Of a stretch of DNA of 64,000 nucleotides, positions 1-10,499 are shown one piece after another; the first letter of the stretch is position 1; every line of letters starts with the position of its first letter. A program made the position numbers and the translations under genes. Below the pieces are notes generated by a model that did no database searches, was not told where the DNA came from, and was given only the letters and a program-made list of their open reading frames with translations. The stretch comes from Paracoccus sigandri. GTDB lineage: Bacteria > Pseudomonadota > Alphaproteobacteria > Rhodobacterales > Rhodobacteraceae. The stretch spans positions 1 to 64,000 of the forward strand of contig NZ_QNRC01000020.1 in assembly GCF_003709565.1 (NCBI RefSeq), written 5' to 3'.

Positions 1-21
1 CCGGCGCTGACGGGGGCCGGC

Positions 22-210
22 TCAGCGCGGCAGGCGCGGGCCGCCGCGGCCGTGTTCCATCTGCGCCCATTCGGGCCAGAAGCCCAGCTTCTCGATCGCC
101 ACGATGGCGATGGCCAGCGCGATGACCGCCAGCACCAGCTTGACCCGCCGCGCGCTTGGCGGGTTTCGCGCCCATTTCGATGCGCGCAGCAGCCAGATCA
201 GGTTGTTCAT
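22..210 (-). CDS. small membrane protein of unknown function
   Basis: A 62-residue protein starting MNNLIWLLRAS, with a basic stretch (about residues 8-22) followed by one hydrophobic segment VKLVLAVIALAIAIVAIEKLGFW (about 23-45) and a short charged tail. This predicts a single-pass inner membrane protein. I chose the internal ATG at 210 because the upstream in-frame ATG at 252 adds only polar residues and the GGGGAAG stretch fits this start better. It is divergent from the Coq10-like gene. I recall similar short proteins in Rhodobacteraceae but know no function for them. Confidence 0.7.
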   Translation of the reverse strand: MNNLIWLLRASKWARNPPSARRVKLVLAVIALAIAIVAIEKLGFWPEWAQMEHGRGGPRLPR

Positions 211-278
211 CGCCCGCTTCCCCGCTAAGTGACGCGGCGTATCGAAAGCCATCCCGCGCCGAACTTCAAGAGACGCCC

Positions 279-752
279 TTGCCCCACCACCAGGACAGCC
301 GCGACCTTCCCTACAGCGCCCGCCAGATGTTCGACCTGGTCGCCGACATCGAAAGCTATCCCCAGTTCCTGCCCTGGAACAGCGCGGCCCGGATCCGCGC
401 GCGCCGCCCGCTGCCCGACGGGGCCGAGGAGATCGCCGCCGACCTGGTCATCAGCTTCAAGGTGTTCCGCGAACGCTTCGGCAGCCGGGTCGTGCTGTGG
501 CCCGCCGATCCCCAGACCGGCAGGCTGCGGATCGACACCGAATACCTGGACGGCCCGTTCCGCCACATGCGCAGCGGCTGGACCTTCACCGACCGCCCCG
601 AGGGCGGCAGCCATGTCGAATTCTTCGTCGATTTCGAGTTCCGCAACGCCATCCTGCAGAAGCTGATCGGCGTCGTCTTCCACGAGGCCATGTCCCGCAT
701 CGTCCGCGCCTTCGAGGACCGCGCAAGCAAGCTCTACGGCCCCGGCGCCTGA
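279..752 (+). CDS. Coq10/RatA-like SRPBCC (START-type) lipid-binding protein
   Basis: A 157-residue protein of the polyketide cyclase/START (SRPBCC) family, Coq10/RatA branch. Members bind ubiquinone or related lipids (Coq10) and are often annotated as the ribosome association toxin RatA. The N-terminal motif LPYSARQMFDLVADIESYPQFLPWN and the C-terminal helix FHEAMSRIVRAFEDRASKLYG are typical. I assign a TTG start at 279 with an AAGAG stretch about six bases upstream, because the first in-frame ATG inside the domain would remove the first strand. No antitoxin partner is visible, so a role in ubiquinone function is more likely than a toxin role. The gene converges on metK across a short repeat. 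Confidence 0.85.
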   Translation: MPHHQDSRDLPYSARQMFDLVADIESYPQFLPWNSAARIRARRPLPDGAEEIAADLVISFKVFRERFGSRVVLWPADPQTGRLRIDTEYLDGPFRHMRSGWTFTDRPEGGSHVEFFVDFEFRNAILQKLIGVVFHEAMSRIVRAFEDRASKLYGPGA

Positions 753-760
753 ACCTCTTT

Positions 761-808
761 CATCTTGGCCCAAATATCCCGGGGGGCCAGGGGGGCAGCG
801 CCCCCCTT
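761..808. repeat. dispersed GC-rich repeat, copy 1, between convergent genes
   Basis: On the reverse strand the core reads CCGGGATATTTGGGCCAAG. It sits next to a G6/C6 hairpin (AGGGGGG at 789-795, CCCCCCT at 801-807, loop CAGCG). The 20-mer AGGGGGGCAGCGCCCCCCTT (789-808) occurs again, base for base, at 54681-54700. It fills the gap between the ends of the Coq10-like gene and metK and probably acts as a two-way terminator. Confidence 0.8.
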
Positions 809-817
809 CCCGCGATC

Positions 818-1996
818 TCAGCTCAGCGCGGCCTTCAACGCCTCGGCGCGGTCGGTCCGTTCCCAGCTGAAGGCCGTCGCCCCGGCCAGCGGATAGGGCG
901 CGCGCCCGAAATGGCCATAGGTGGCGGTCGGGCGATAGATCGGGTGCAGCAGGTCCAGGTCGCGGATGATCGCGAAGGGCCGCAGGTCGAAGACCTCGCG
1001 CACCGCCTTGACGATCCGGTCATGGGCCACCGTCTCGGTCCCGAAGGTATTCAGCGAGATCGAGGTCGGCTGCGCCTCGCCGATGGCATAGCTGATCTGG
1101 ATCTCGCAGCGGCTGGCCAGCCCGGCCGCGACGATGTTCTTGGCCACCCAGCGCCCGGCATAGGCGGCCGAGCGGTCCACCTTGGACGGATCCTTGCCCG
1201 AAAACGCCCCGCCGCCATGGCGCGCCATGCCGCCATAGCTGTCGACGATGATCTTGCGCCCGGTCAGCCCGCAATCGCCGACCGGCCCGCCGATCACGAA
1301 CTTGCCCGTCGGGTTGATGAAATACTTGGTCGCCTCGGACAGCCATTCGGCGGGCAGGACCGGCTTGATGATCTCCTCGATCACCGCCTCGCGCAGCTCG
1401 GCCAGCGCGATCTCGGGATTGTGCTGCGTGGACAGCACCACCGCGTCGATCCCTTCGGGGCGGCCGTCCTCGGCATAGCGCAGCGTCACCTGCGACTTCG
1501 CGTCCGGGCGCAGCCAGGGCAGGGTGCCGTCGCGGCGCACCTTCGACTGGCGCTCGACCAGGCGATGCGCATAGGTGATCGGGGCGGGCATCAGCACGTC
1601 GGTCTCGTCGCTGGCATAGCCGAACATCAGCCCCTGGTCGCCCGCGCCCTGTTCCTCCAGGCTTTCGCGGTCGACGCCCTGGTTGATCTCGGGCGACTGC
1701 TTGCCGATGATGTTGATGACCGAGCAGGTCGCGCCGTCGAAGCCGACATCGGACGAGGTATAGCCGATATCGTTGATGACGCCGCGCACGATGGATTCCA
1801 GGTCCACCCAGGCATTGGTCGAGATCTCGCCCGAGATGATCGCCACCCCGGTCTTGACCATCGTCTCGCAGGCGACGCGGGCGCGGGGGTCCTGTTCCAG
1901 GATGGAATCGAGGATCGCGTCGCTGATCTGGTCGGCGATCTTGTCGGGATGGCCCTCGGAGACGGATTCCGAGGTGAACAGCGAATATTCGGTCAT
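818..1996 (-). CDS. metK: S-adenosylmethionine synthetase
   Basis: A 392-residue enzyme that makes S-adenosylmethionine from methionine and ATP in the cytoplasm. Signature motifs are [12 protein letters not shown] (residues 15-26), [12 protein letters not shown] and the glycine-rich [16 protein letters not shown]. Length matches the family (about 385-400). It lies four bases after the ahcY stop, so the two are almost certainly co-transcribed: AhcY removes the S-adenosylhomocysteine produced by methyltransferases that use the MetK product. No riboswitch fits in the junction, so any SAM or SAH sensing would have to be in the ahcY leader. Confidence 0.98.
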   Translation of the reverse strand: MTEYSLFTSESVSEGHPDKIADQISDAILDSILEQDPRARVACETMVKTGVAIISGEISTNAWVDLESIVRGVINDIGYTSSDVGFDGATCSVINIIGKQSPEINQGVDRESLEEQGAGDQGLMFGYASDETDVLMPAPITYAHRLVERQSKVRRDGTLPWLRPDAKSQVTLRYAEDGRPEGIDAVVLSTQHNPEIALAELREAVIEEIIKPVLPAEWLSEATKYFINPTGKFVIGGPVGDCGLTGRKIIVDSYGGMARHGGGAFSGKDPSKVDRSAAYAGRWVAKNIVAAGLASRCEIQISYAIGEAQPTSISLNTFGTETVAHDRIVKAVREVFDLRPFAIIRDLDLLHPIYRPTATYGHFGRAPYPLAGATAFSWERTDRAEALKAALS

Positions 1997-2000
1997 GGGC

Positions 2001-3392
2001 TTAATACCGGTAATGATCGGATTTGAACGGGCCTTCGGGCGTCACGCCGATGTAATCGGCCTGTTCGCGCGACAGTTGTGTCAGCTTGACCCCGATCTTG
2101 TCCAGATGCAGGCGCGCGACCTTTTCGTCCAGCGCCTTGGGCAGGATGTAGACGCCGGGGGCATAGTCGCCGCCCTTGGTCCACAGCTCGAGCTGGGCCA
2201 GCACCTGGTTGGTGAAGCTGGCCGACATGACGAAGCTCGGATGGCCGGTCGCATTGCCGAGGTTCAGCAGGCGGCCCTGAGACAGCAGGATGATGCGGTT
2301 GCCCGAGGGCATCTCGATCATGTCCACCTGGTCCTTGACGTTGGTCCATTTGTGGTTCTTCAGCGCGGCGACCTGGATCTCGTTGTCGAAATGGCCGATA
2401 TTGCCGACGATGGCCATGTCCTTCATCTCGCGCATATGCTCGATGCGGATCACGTCGCGGTTGCCGGTGGTGGTGATGAAGATGTCGGCCGACGCCACCA
2501 CATCCTCCAGCAGCACCACCTCGAACCCGTCCATCGCGGCCTGAAGCGCGCAGATCGGGTCGACCTCGGTCACCTTGACCCGCGCGCCGGCGCCCTGGAG
2601 GCTGGCGGCCGAGCCCTTGCCCACGTCGCCATAGCCGCAGACAACGGCGACCTTGCCCGCCATCATCACGTCGGTGGCGCGGCGGATGCCGTCGACCAGC
2701 GATTCCTTGCAGCCATACTTGTTGTCGAATTTCGACTTGGTGACGCTGTCGTTGACGTTGATCGCCGGGAAGGGCAGCAGCCCCTTCCTGTGCAGGTCAT
2801 AGAGGCGATGCACGCCGGTCGTGGTCTCCTCGGAGACGCCGCGGATCGCGTCGCGCTGGCGGGTGAACCAGCCGGGGGTTTCCGCCATGCGCATGCGGAT
2901 CTGGGCGAACAGCGCCTCTTCCTCCTCGCTGGTCGGCACGTCGATCAGGCCGGTCTCGCCGGCCTCGACCCGCGCGCCCAGCAGCACATACATGGTCGCG
3001 TCGCCGCCATCGTCCAGGATCATGTTCGCGCTGCCTTCAGCGAACTGGAAGATCCGGTCGGTATAGGACCAGTATTCGGCCAGCGTCTCGCCCTTGATGG
3101 CGAAGACCGGCACGCCCGAGGCCGCGATCGCCGCCGCCGCGTGGTCCTGGGTGGAATAGATGTTGCAGGACGCCCAACGCACCTCGGCGCCAAGCGCCAC
3201 CAGCGTCTCGATCAGCACGGCGGTCTGGATGGTCATGTGCAGGCTGCCGGCGATCCGCGCCCCGGCCAGCGGCTTGGCCGCGCCATATTCAGCGCGCAGC
3301 GCCATCAGGCCGGGCATCTCGGTTTCGGCGATGTCCAGTTCCTTGCGCCCGAAATCGGCCAGGCTGATGTCTCGAATGATGTAATCGGTCAC
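2001..3392 (-). CDS. ahcY: adenosylhomocysteinase (SAH hydrolase)
   Basis: A 463-residue NAD-dependent S-adenosyl-L-homocysteine hydrolase giving adenosine and homocysteine. The Rossmann motif [13 protein letters not shown], the segment [21 protein letters not shown] and the C-terminal [21 protein letters not shown] are diagnostic. The frame stays open about 420 bases further upstream, but conserved sequence begins at [16 protein letters not shown] therefore take the GTG at 3392, which has AGAGG about nine bases before it. It is the first gene of the ahcY-metK methyl-cycle operon. The unusually long 493-base gap before it contains hairpins and is the likely promoter/leader. Confidence 0.97.
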   Translation of the reverse strand: MTDYIIRDISLADFGRKELDIAETEMPGLMALRAEYGAAKPLAGARIAGSLHMTIQTAVLIETLVALGAEVRWASCNIYSTQDHAAAAIAASGVPVFAIKGETLAEYWSYTDRIFQFAEGSANMILDDGGDATMYVLLGARVEAGETGLIDVPTSEEEEALFAQIRMRMAETPGWFTRQRDAIRGVSEETTTGVHRLYDLHRKGLLPFPAINVNDSVTKSKFDNKYGCKESLVDGIRRATDVMMAGKVAVVCGYGDVGKGSAASLQGAGARVKVTEVDPICALQAAMDGFEVVLLEDVVASADIFITTTGNRDVIRIEHMREMKDMAIVGNIGHFDNEIQVAALKNHKWTNVKDQVDMIEMPSGNRIILLSQGRLLNLGNATGHPSFVMSASFTNQVLAQLELWTKGGDYAPGVYILPKALDEKVARLHLDKIGVKLTQLSREQADYIGVTPEGPFKSDHYRY

Positions 3393-3885
3393 TGCGCTTG
3401 CCTCTTTTGTCCCGTGCCTGCCGGGGGATAGCGCAAGCGGCGGCGGACCGAAAGGGGCGATGGGGCGCCAGGGGGCTGATCGCAACGGATGCACCCCGCA
3501 GGGCGGCTGCGGCAGAACCCCAGACCTGCCGCAGCCTGGAAAGCGGCAATATGCTGCCCTCTCCTCGATGTCGGCGGTCAAGCCGCCGATCCTCGCCCAT
3601 CCGTCCGCCAGGCGGTTCTCCGGCCACGGTGCCGGACCCGCGGCGACCCTGCGCCCGATCCGCGAAAGGCGGGTCCCGGCGGAAGGGTCTCGGCAGAGGG
3701 GCGAACCCCAATCAGGAAAATTCTGCCCCCTTACCCGGCGGAAGGCAAAGGAAATGCGCGCAATCAGCTGTCCGAATCGGTTCAGTTCCCGCAGGAAGCC
3801 GCCCGCGCGTCCCAAGGGACACGCTTTTGCGGCGGCCGGCGCGGTTTTCGCCGCGATCCGCGCGCCTGTCCCGGCGCGTGATTCG
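3393..3885 (-). other. 493-base gap upstream of ahcY
   Basis: No convincing gene on either strand: open frames here lack conserved features and start signals. It holds two perfect hairpins (3505-3536 and 3571-3589) and should contain the ahcY-metK promoter. I could not match it to the SAM-II, SAM/SAH or SAH riboswitch consensus as I remember them. Confidence 0.6.
3505..3536 (-). promoter_or_regulatory. candidate ahcY leader hairpin
   Basis: A perfect 11-bp inverted repeat: GGCTGCGGCAG at 3505-3515 and CTGCCGCAGCC at 3526-3536, with a 10-base loop, about 113-144 bases before the ahcY GTG. A second perfect 7-bp stem (TCGGCGG at 3571-3577, CCGCCGA at 3583-3589) lies further upstream. They may form a leader RNA structure, or be the terminator of the tetR transcript coming from upstream, although no T-run follows. 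Confidence 0.4.
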
Positions 3886-4545
3886 TCAGGCCGGGGCGGT
3901 CGCGGCCGGGGCGGCAGAGGGTCTTGGCCGCGAGCCGCGGGCGATGCGGGTCATGAAGTCGTGCAGCGCCTGCTTGGCGGCGATCATCGGCGGCGTGCCC
4001 GGATACCATTCCGCCATCCGCCCGTCGACGATCATCCGCGCCAGCCCATAGGCGAAGCTGCGGCCCGAGATCACCATCAGCGGAATGTTCTCGTTCGGGG
4101 CCAGGTGCCCGCAATCGCGCGCCCGCTCCAGCATCCGCTGCATCAGTTCGCGCATCGAATCGTGATAGCGCTGCAGCCGCGGATTGCCGACAAGCTGCAC
4201 CAGATGCCCGCCCGAGATCAGGCGGAAATAGCGTTCATGCTGCACGGCCCATTCGATATAGGCCTCGCCAAGCGCGCCGAACTGGGCCACCGCGTCGTCG
4301 GGATTGACCTTGACCACCGCCTTGACGCAGCTGTCATGCAGCCACAGCAGCGCCTGTTCGGCCGCGGCCTCGTAGACCGCATCCACGTCGGGAAAGATCC
4401 CCGCGACATCATCGAGGTTCGCCCCGGCCTCGGCGGCGATCTGCGCCAGGGACGGGGGCGTTGCCGCCGGATGACGCAGCAGGTCCATCGCCGCGGCGAT
4501 GGTGCGCTGATGAAGTCCGCTCCCGTCCGGCTTCTGATCATACAT
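3886..4545 (-). CDS. TetR-family transcriptional regulator
   Basis: A 219-residue protein with an N-terminal helix-turn-helix region ([14 protein letters not shown]...[30 protein letters not shown], about residues 12-58) and a helical ligand domain of the WHG type ([28 protein letters not shown]). It should be a dimeric repressor responding to an unknown small molecule. The ATG at 4545 is preceded by GGGGGAACGGAA; an alternative ATG lies eight codons upstream. The last 20 residues are Pro/Ala/Arg-rich. An AT-rich interrupted palindrome (4670-4718) lies in its upstream region and is a candidate operator. Confidence 0.88.
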   Translation of the reverse strand: MYDQKPDGSGLHQRTIAAAMDLLRHPAATPPSLAQIAAEAGANLDDVAGIFPDVDAVYEAAAEQALLWLHDSCVKAVVKVNPDDAVAQFGALGEAYIEWAVQHERYFRLISGGHLVQLVGNPRLQRYHDSMRELMQRMLERARDCGHLAPNENIPLMVISGRSFAYGLARMIVDGRMAEWYPGTPPMIAAKQALHDFMTRIARGSRPRPSAAPAATAPA

Positions 4546-4952
4546 TTCCGTTCCCCCAGTGCAGGGCAAAGTTACGCGATCCTGACCGGCGTCGGGAATG
4601 GCACCGAGAGCAATGGCTAAACGACACCGTTCAATCTTCTCGCAAGAGATGCACCATAAGCAAGCACCGTTTCAACTGAAAATAGACTAAACTTGATCTA
4701 TTAAATTTCTAGTTGAAATTTACTTATGTAATGGCAATTTCATGGGGCAGATCGATGATTCCAAAAGACAAATCCATGCCCGGCAACGTCAGGGATGCCG
4801 GATCGTGGCTGCCTGTCGGTTCTTCCGATCTCCTCCCGGAACTGCGACAAATATGGTGATATTTTACCGAAGCTTGTCGGTTGCCGCCAGTTCGCCTTTT
4901 AGACAGGTTGCCAGCCGGGCGCAGTCATGCTGCCCCGGCCGGCGATCCGTCA
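4546..4952. other. AT-rich gap between tetR and typA
   Basis: About 400 bases with no supportable gene. The stretch 4610-4760 is strikingly AT-rich compared with the rest of the window and contains a long interrupted palindrome. It lies beyond the typA 3' end and upstream of tetR, so it should hold the tetR promoter. I see no clear T-run terminator for typA. Confidence 0.6.
4670..4718. promoter_or_regulatory. AT-rich interrupted palindrome, candidate tetR operator
   Basis: TTTCAACT (4670-4677) pairs with AGTTGAAA (4711-4718) and AATAGA (4681-4686) pairs with TCTATT (4697-4702), both perfectly. Unequal spacers (3 and 8 bases) separate the outer and inner arms, and the centre is 10 bases. It lies about 125-175 bases upstream of the tetR start. 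It may be a regulator site or a transcript hairpin. Confidence 0.4.
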
Positions 4953-6773
4953 TCAGCCTTCCGCGCGGGCCTGGCGCTTGCGCTCGTGCGGGTCCAGGAA
5001 GCGCTTGCGCAGCCGGATGTTTCGCGGCGTCACCTCGACCAGCTCGTCGTCGTTGATATAGGCGATGGCCTCTTCCAGCGACATGCGGACCGGCGGCGTC
5101 AGGCGCACGGCCTCGTCGGTGCCCGAGGCGCGCACGTTGGTCAGCTTCTTGCCCTTCAGCGGGTTCACTTCCAGGTCGTTGTCGCGCGAATGCTCGCCGA
5201 TGATCATGCCCTGGTACAGCTGTTCCTGCGCGCCGATGAACATCTTGCCGCGGTCTTCCAGGTTCCACAGCGCATAGGCCACCGAGACGCCATCCTCCAT
5301 CGAGATCAGCACGCCCTGGCGGCGGCCCTGGATGGCCCCCTTGTAGGGCGCCCAGCCGTGGAAGATGCGGTTCAAGACGCCGTTGCCGCGCGTGTCGGTC
5401 ATGAATTCGCCGTGATAGCCGATCAGCCCGCGCGAGGGCACATGCGCGACGATCCGGGTCTTGCCGTGGCCGGCGGGACGCATGTCGACCATCTCGCCCT
5501 TGCGCTCGCCGGTCAGCTTCTCGATCACCGCGCCGGTATAGTCGTCATCCACGTCGATGATGACTTCCTCGACCGGCTCCAGCCGCTGGCCGTCTTCCTC
5601 GCGGAAGATGACGCGGGGGCGGCTGATCGACAGCTCGAAACCCTCGCGGCGCATGTTCTCGATCAGCACGCCCATCTGCAATTCGCCGCGGCCCGAGACC
5701 ACGAAGGCCTCGCCGCCCGGCGTGTCCTCGACCTTGATGGCGACGTTGACCTCGGCCTCGCGCATCAGCCGCTCGCGGATGACGCGGGACTGGACCTTCT
5801 TGCCGTCCTGGCCGGCCAGCGGGCTGTCGTTGATGCCGAAGGTCACGCTGATGGTGGGCGGGTCGATGGGCTGCGCGGGCAGGGCGGTCGTCACCTCGGG
5901 CGCGCAGAGCGTGTCGGCCACGGTGGCCTTGGCCATGCCGGCGATGGTCACGATGTCGCCGGCCTCGGCGACGTCGATCGGGGTCTGGGTCAGGCCGCGG
6001 AAGGCCAGGATCTTGCTGATGCGGAACTGCTCGATCCGCTCGCCGTCGCGCGACAGGGCCTTCAGCGTGTCGCCGGCCCTGGCGGTTCCCGCCTCGACCC
6101 GGCCGGTCAGCAGGCGGCCCAGGAAGTTGTCGGCGCCAAGCGTGGTGGCCAGCATCTGGAACGGCTCGGCCGCGCGGGCGATCTGCCTGGGCGGCTCGAC
6201 ATGTTTCAGGATCAGGTCGAACAGCGCCGACATGTCCTTGCGCGGGCCGTCCAGCACCTCGTCCGCCCAGCCGCCGATCCCCGAGGCATAGAGATGCGGG
6301 AAATCCAGCTGCTCGTCGCTGGCGCCCAGATTGGCGAACAGGTCGAAGACGTCGTTCAGCGCGTCGTCGGGCTCGGCGGCGGGCTTGTCGACCTTGTTCA
6401 GCACCACGATGGGCTTGAGGCCAAGGGCCAGCGCCTTCGAGGTCACGAATTTCGTCTGCGGCATCGGGCCTTCGGCGGCATCGACCAGCAGGCAGACGCC
6501 GTCGACCATCGACAGGATGCGCTCGACCTCGCCGCCGAAATCGGCGTGGCCGGGGGTGTCGACGATGTTGATCCGCGTGCCCTTCCACTCGACCGAGGTG
6601 GCCTTGGCCAGGATGGTGATGCCGCGCTCGCGCTCGATGTCGTTGCTGTCCATGGCGCGTTCCGCGACGGCCTGGTTCTCGCGGAAGGAGCCCGACTGTT
6701 TCAGCAGCTGGTCCACCAGGGTGGTCTTGCCGTGGTCGACATGGGCGATGATGGCGATATTGCGGATATCCAT
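4953..6773 (-). CDS. typA: ribosome-associated translational GTPase TypA/BipA
   Basis: A 606-residue GTPase of the elongation-factor family that binds ribosomes and supports growth under stress and ribosome assembly. G1 is AHVDHGKTT (residues 10-18), G3 is [10 protein letters not shown] and G4 is NKVDKP. The C-terminal part [16 protein letters not shown]...[31 protein letters not shown] is the characteristic BipA region, and [16 protein letters not shown] is present as [16 protein letters not shown]. Full length; single-gene unit. Confidence 0.97.
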   Translation of the reverse strand: MDIRNIAIIAHVDHGKTTLVDQLLKQSGSFRENQAVAERAMDSNDIERERGITILAKATSVEWKGTRINIVDTPGHADFGGEVERILSMVDGVCLLVDAAEGPMPQTKFVTSKALALGLKPIVVLNKVDKPAAEPDDALNDVFDLFANLGASDEQLDFPHLYASGIGGWADEVLDGPRKDMSALFDLILKHVEPPRQIARAAEPFQMLATTLGADNFLGRLLTGRVEAGTARAGDTLKALSRDGERIEQFRISKILAFRGLTQTPIDVAEAGDIVTIAGMAKATVADTLCAPEVTTALPAQPIDPPTISVTFGINDSPLAGQDGKKVQSRVIRERLMREAEVNVAIKVEDTPGGEAFVVSGRGELQMGVLIENMRREGFELSISRPRVIFREEDGQRLEPVEEVIIDVDDDYTGAVIEKLTGERKGEMVDMRPAGHGKTRIVAHVPSRGLIGYHGEFMTDTRGNGVLNRIFHGWAPYKGAIQGRRQGVLISMEDGVSVAYALWNLEDRGKMFIGAQEQLYQGMIIGEHSRDNDLEVNPLKGKKLTNVRASGTDEAVRLTPPVRMSLEEAIAYINDDELVEVTPRNIRLRKRFLDPHERKRQARAEG

Positions 6774-6988
6774 GGGGGCCTTCTTCAGCGTTTCGCGGCT
6801 GCCCTAACGTGGCATGGCCGGAATGACCAGTGAAAAACGCCGGCCATGGGGCCTGCTGCATCCTTCCGCGCGGCGGTGCCGTTGCGTCCGGCGCCCGCCG
6901 CGGCGGAATGCGGATGATTTCGCCACCGCGCATCCCCGCCGGGCCGGGACGCAGGGTGGCGCCGGGGTGGGCCGCCTTGCCCCGCGCG

Positions 6989-7063
6989 TCAGCGCAGGCC
7001 CAGGAAGGACAGGATGAACAGGACGATGACGACCAGTCCGACGATATAGATGATCGAGTTCAT
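6989..7063 (-). CDS. 24-residue single-pass membrane microprotein
   Basis: ATG at 7063 to TGA at 6989 encodes MNSIIYIVGLVVIVLFILSF plus LGLR. It is one transmembrane helix with almost no soluble part. GGGAGAAG lies about eight bases before the ATG, which is a good Shine-Dalgarno, and the hydrophobic codon run is uninterrupted. I recall similarly short IIYIVGLVVIV-type proteins in other alphaproteobacteria, which supports a real gene. Function unknown. Confidence 0.65.
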   Translation of the reverse strand: MNSIIYIVGLVVIVLFILSFLGLR

Positions 7064-7207
7064 GGGCTTCTCCCTTTGTCGGTTCGCGGCCCCGTCGCGC
7101 ATCGCCGCGTCCGTTGCCCTTGCCAGGGAAACGAGCGCGGCTTGCGGCGGGTTCCGTCGCCGCGGCGTTTTCCCTGCCGATGCGGCGGCGCGGTTCTGGG
7201 ACGGGAT

Positions 7208-7963
7208 TCAGCGGCGGGGCAGCCAGCCCAGCCCGGCCTCGGTATGGCCCTCGGGGTTGTATTCGGCGCTGATCCAGCCGCGATAGCCGCTGGAATCGAC
7301 CATCGCGAAGAAGGCCGGCCAGTCGATCTCGCCGCCCACGGGCTCGTGGCGGCCCGGATAGCCGGCGATCTGCACATGGCGCACATGCGGCGCCACGCGC
7401 GCCCAGGTGCCGGCCACGTCGCCGGTGATCCGTTGCGCGTGATAGGCGTCGAACTGCAGGCCCAGGTTGGGGGCGCCGATCTCCTCGATGATCGCCGCGG
7501 CCAGGTCGAAATCCGCCAGGAAATAGCCCGGCATGTCGATCCGGTTGATCGGCTCGATGGTCAGGCTGGCATGGGGCGCGCGCTGGACCGCCCATCGCAG
7601 GTTCTCGACGAAGACCGCCCGCGCGGCGTCGCCCTCGGCCCGGCCGGCCATGACGTGGATGTGGCGCGCCCGCAGCGCCTGGGCGAAGCGCAGCGCGCGG
7701 TCGAAATCGTGGCGGAAGCGTTCCTCGCGCCCCGGCTCGGCGGCGAAGCCGCGCGGCCCGCCGGCCCAGTTCGGCGGCGGGGTGTTCAGCAGCACCATCT
7801 CGACCCCGGCGGCGGTGGCCGCCCGCGACAGGTCCTTCGCGGCGATGTCATAGGGAAACAGGATCTCGACCCCGGTGAAGCCCGCATGGGCCGCGGCGGC
7901 GAAGCGGTCCTGCATCGGCAGTTCGGTGAACAGCATGGTCAGGTTGGCGGCGAAACGCGGCAT
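7208..7963 (-). CDS. hydroxypyruvate isomerase-like TIM-barrel protein (Hyi/OtnI family)
   Basis: A 251-residue xylose-isomerase-like TIM barrel. The N-terminus MPRFAANLTMLFTELPMQDRFAAAAHAGFTGVEILFPYD and the motifs LTIEPINRIDMPGYF (metal-binding Glu) and NLGLQFDAYHAQRITGD are those of hydroxypyruvate isomerase and 2-oxo-tetronate isomerase OtnI. No glyoxylate carboligase, tartronate semialdehyde reductase or Otn partner is in the window, so the substrate is open. The DUF1285 gene is 7 bases upstream on the same strand, suggesting co-transcription. Confidence 0.85.
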   Translation of the reverse strand: MPRFAANLTMLFTELPMQDRFAAAAHAGFTGVEILFPYDIAAKDLSRAATAAGVEMVLLNTPPPNWAGGPRGFAAEPGREERFRHDFDRALRFAQALRARHIHVMAGRAEGDAARAVFVENLRWAVQRAPHASLTIEPINRIDMPGYFLADFDLAAAIIEEIGAPNLGLQFDAYHAQRITGDVAGTWARVAPHVRHVQIAGYPGRHEPVGGEIDWPAFFAMVDSSGYRGWISAEYNPEGHTEAGLGWLPRR

Positions 7964-7970
7964 CGGGACC

Positions 7971-8519
7971 TCAGGGTTCCAGGGCGAAGAACTGCCCGGC
8001 CGAGCGCACGCCGGTCCGGCCGCCCGGCCCGTCCGAGGCCGCCGCCGCCAGCCGGTAGAAGGTCTTGCGGTCGATCAGCGCCTCCAGGCCCGCGCGCACC
8101 ATCACATAGGGGCGCGGCTCGGTCGCGTCGCCGCGCAGGATGATCGGATGTTCGGCATCGGCCGTCACCCGGTCGCCGACATTGGTGGTGAAGGTGATGC
8201 GGTCGCGGAGGATGTCGGCATCGGTCGCCACGAAGGGCGCATCGACGACGCGGATGCCGACCTTCTCGACCGGGGTGACCAGGAAGAAGCTGTCGCCCTC
8301 GCGCTTCAGGATGGTGGAAAACAGCCGCACCATGGCCGGGCGCCCGATCGGCGTGCCCTGATAGAACCATGTGCCGTCGGCGCGGATCTCCATGTCCAGG
8401 TCGCCGCAGAAGGGCGGGTTCCACAGATGCACCGGCGGCAGCCCGCCCGCCTTGGCCGCCTTGCTTGCGGCTTCGGCAATGCCCTCTGCACTCACGCTTT
8501 TGTCAGACTGATCGGCCAT
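7971..8519 (-). CDS. DUF1285 family protein
   Basis: A 182-residue soluble protein. The core LPPVHLWNPPFCGDLDMEIRADGTWFYQGTPIGRPAMVRLFSTILKREGDSFFLVTPVEKVGIRVVDAPF is the DUF1285 signature. Family function is unknown to me. I use the ATG at 8519 (MADQSDKS); an in-frame ATG at 8549 would add ten residues and neither has a strong ribosome binding site. It is divergent from the moxR operon, and in alphaproteobacteria these two often neighbour each other, so a shared cell-envelope context is possible. Confidence 0.85.
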   Translation of the reverse strand: MADQSDKSVSAEGIAEAASKAAKAGGLPPVHLWNPPFCGDLDMEIRADGTWFYQGTPIGRPAMVRLFSTILKREGDSFFLVTPVEKVGIRVVDAPFVATDADILRDRITFTTNVGDRVTADAEHPIILRGDATEPRPYVMVRAGLEALIDRKTFYRLAAAASDGPGGRTGVRSAGQFFALEP

Positions 8520-8581
8520 TGGATGTGGTCGCCCGTGATTTGGTTGCATATGCTGGTCTAGAGCAGGAGAAAGGCATTGTC

Positions 8582-9589
<1,008 letters not shown>

Positions 9590-9599
9590 GGTCTGCCCC

Positions 9600-10499
9600 T
9601 TGCCGCCGAACAGCCTGCCCATGACGCCCCCCAAACCACGCATGGCCGAACTGCGCTCGCGCGCCGAGGCGGCCAGCGCGCATCTGCCCGGCCTGATCCT
9701 CTCGGCCGAGCGGCTGGCCGCGATGGTCGCGCCCGGCGCGCATGGCCTGCGCCGCGCCGGTCCGGGCGAGGATTTCTGGCAATACCGCCCCGCCGCGCAG
9801 GGCGACAGCGCGCGGGCCATCGACTGGCGCCGCTCGGCCCGGTCGGACGCGCAATTCGTCCGCGACCGCGAGGCGCAGACGGCGCAGGCGGTGGCGATCT
9901 GGGTCTCGGGCGGGCAGGGAATGGATTTCGCCGGCGGGCCCGGCCGGCCGACCAAGGCCGCCCGCGCGCGGCTTCTGGCGCTGGCTCTGGCCATGGTGCT
10001 GCTGCGCGGGGGCGAGAAGGTCGGCCTTCTGGGCCAGCCCGCCCGCGCCGGCCGCGTCCAGGGCGATCGCATCGCCGAGGCGCTGGTGACGGCCGCGCCC
10101 GTGGCCGGCGACGACGACCAGCCCGATGCCGACGCGCTGCGCCCCAACCAGCGGCTGGTGCTGATCGGCGATTTCCTGGAACGCCCCGACTGGCTGCCGC
10201 CGCTTCTGGCCCGCGCCTCGGCGATGGGGGTGCGCGGCGCGATGATGCAGCTGCTGGACCCGGACGAGGAAGCCTTCCCCTATGCCGGCGCGGTGGTTTT
10301 CCGGTCGCTGTCCGGCCGGCTTTCGCATGACAGCCGCGACGCGCAGGGGCTGCGCGCCGCCTATCTGCAGCGGCTGGCCGAGCGGCGCGACTGGCTGTCG
10401 GCGCAGGCGGCGGGCGCGGGCTGGCATTTCGGCCATCACGCGACCGATCACGCGCCCGCGGTGGCGCTGGAATGGCTGTATCAGGTGCTGGGGGGCTGA
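9600..10499 (+). CDS. DUF58 protein, MoxR partner
   Basis: A 299-residue protein with the DUF58 hallmark [36 protein letters not shown] (about residues 55-90). DUF58 proteins are regularly encoded next to MoxR ATPases and carry a von Willebrand-like fold; the exact job is not established. I choose the TTG at 9600 because GAGG lies nine bases before it; the ATG at 9621 has no clear ribosome binding site. The stop overlaps the next start (TGATG). Confidence 0.85.
   Translation: MPPNSLPMTPPKPRMAELRSRAEAASAHLPGLILSAERLAAMVAPGAHGLRRAGPGEDFWQYRPAAQGDSARAIDWRRSARSDAQFVRDREAQTAQAVAIWVSGGQGMDFAGGPGRPTKAARARLLALALAMVLLRGGEKVGLLGQPARAGRVQGDRIAEALVTAAPVAGDDDQPDADALRPNQRLVLIGDFLERPDWLPPLLARASAMGVRGAMMQLLDPDEEAFPYAGAVVFRSLSGRLSHDSRDAQGLRAAYLQRLAERRDWLSAQAAGAGWHFGHHATDHAPAVALEWLYQVLGG

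Noticed and set aside
279..752. Coq10/RatA-like gene as part of a toxin-antitoxin pair
   Set aside because: The neighbouring small gene is a divergent membrane protein, not a RatB/RnfH-like partner, and the family is more often a ubiquinone-binding protein in alphaproteobacteria.
497..2026. A 509-codon + strand frame across the end of the Coq10-like gene and metK
   Set aside because: It crosses a terminator-like repeat and is antisense to metK, which has all catalytic motifs.
3393..3480. Possible SAM/SAH riboswitch just before the ahcY start
   Set aside because: I looked for the conserved GGCTTCCTGNCG-type segment and an AUUGGAG-type Shine-Dalgarno pairing and did not find them in this stretch.
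4881..6833. A 650-codon open frame antisense to typA
   Set aside because: Shadow of typA: same GC-driven composition with repeated HRD/QAV patterns and no domain.
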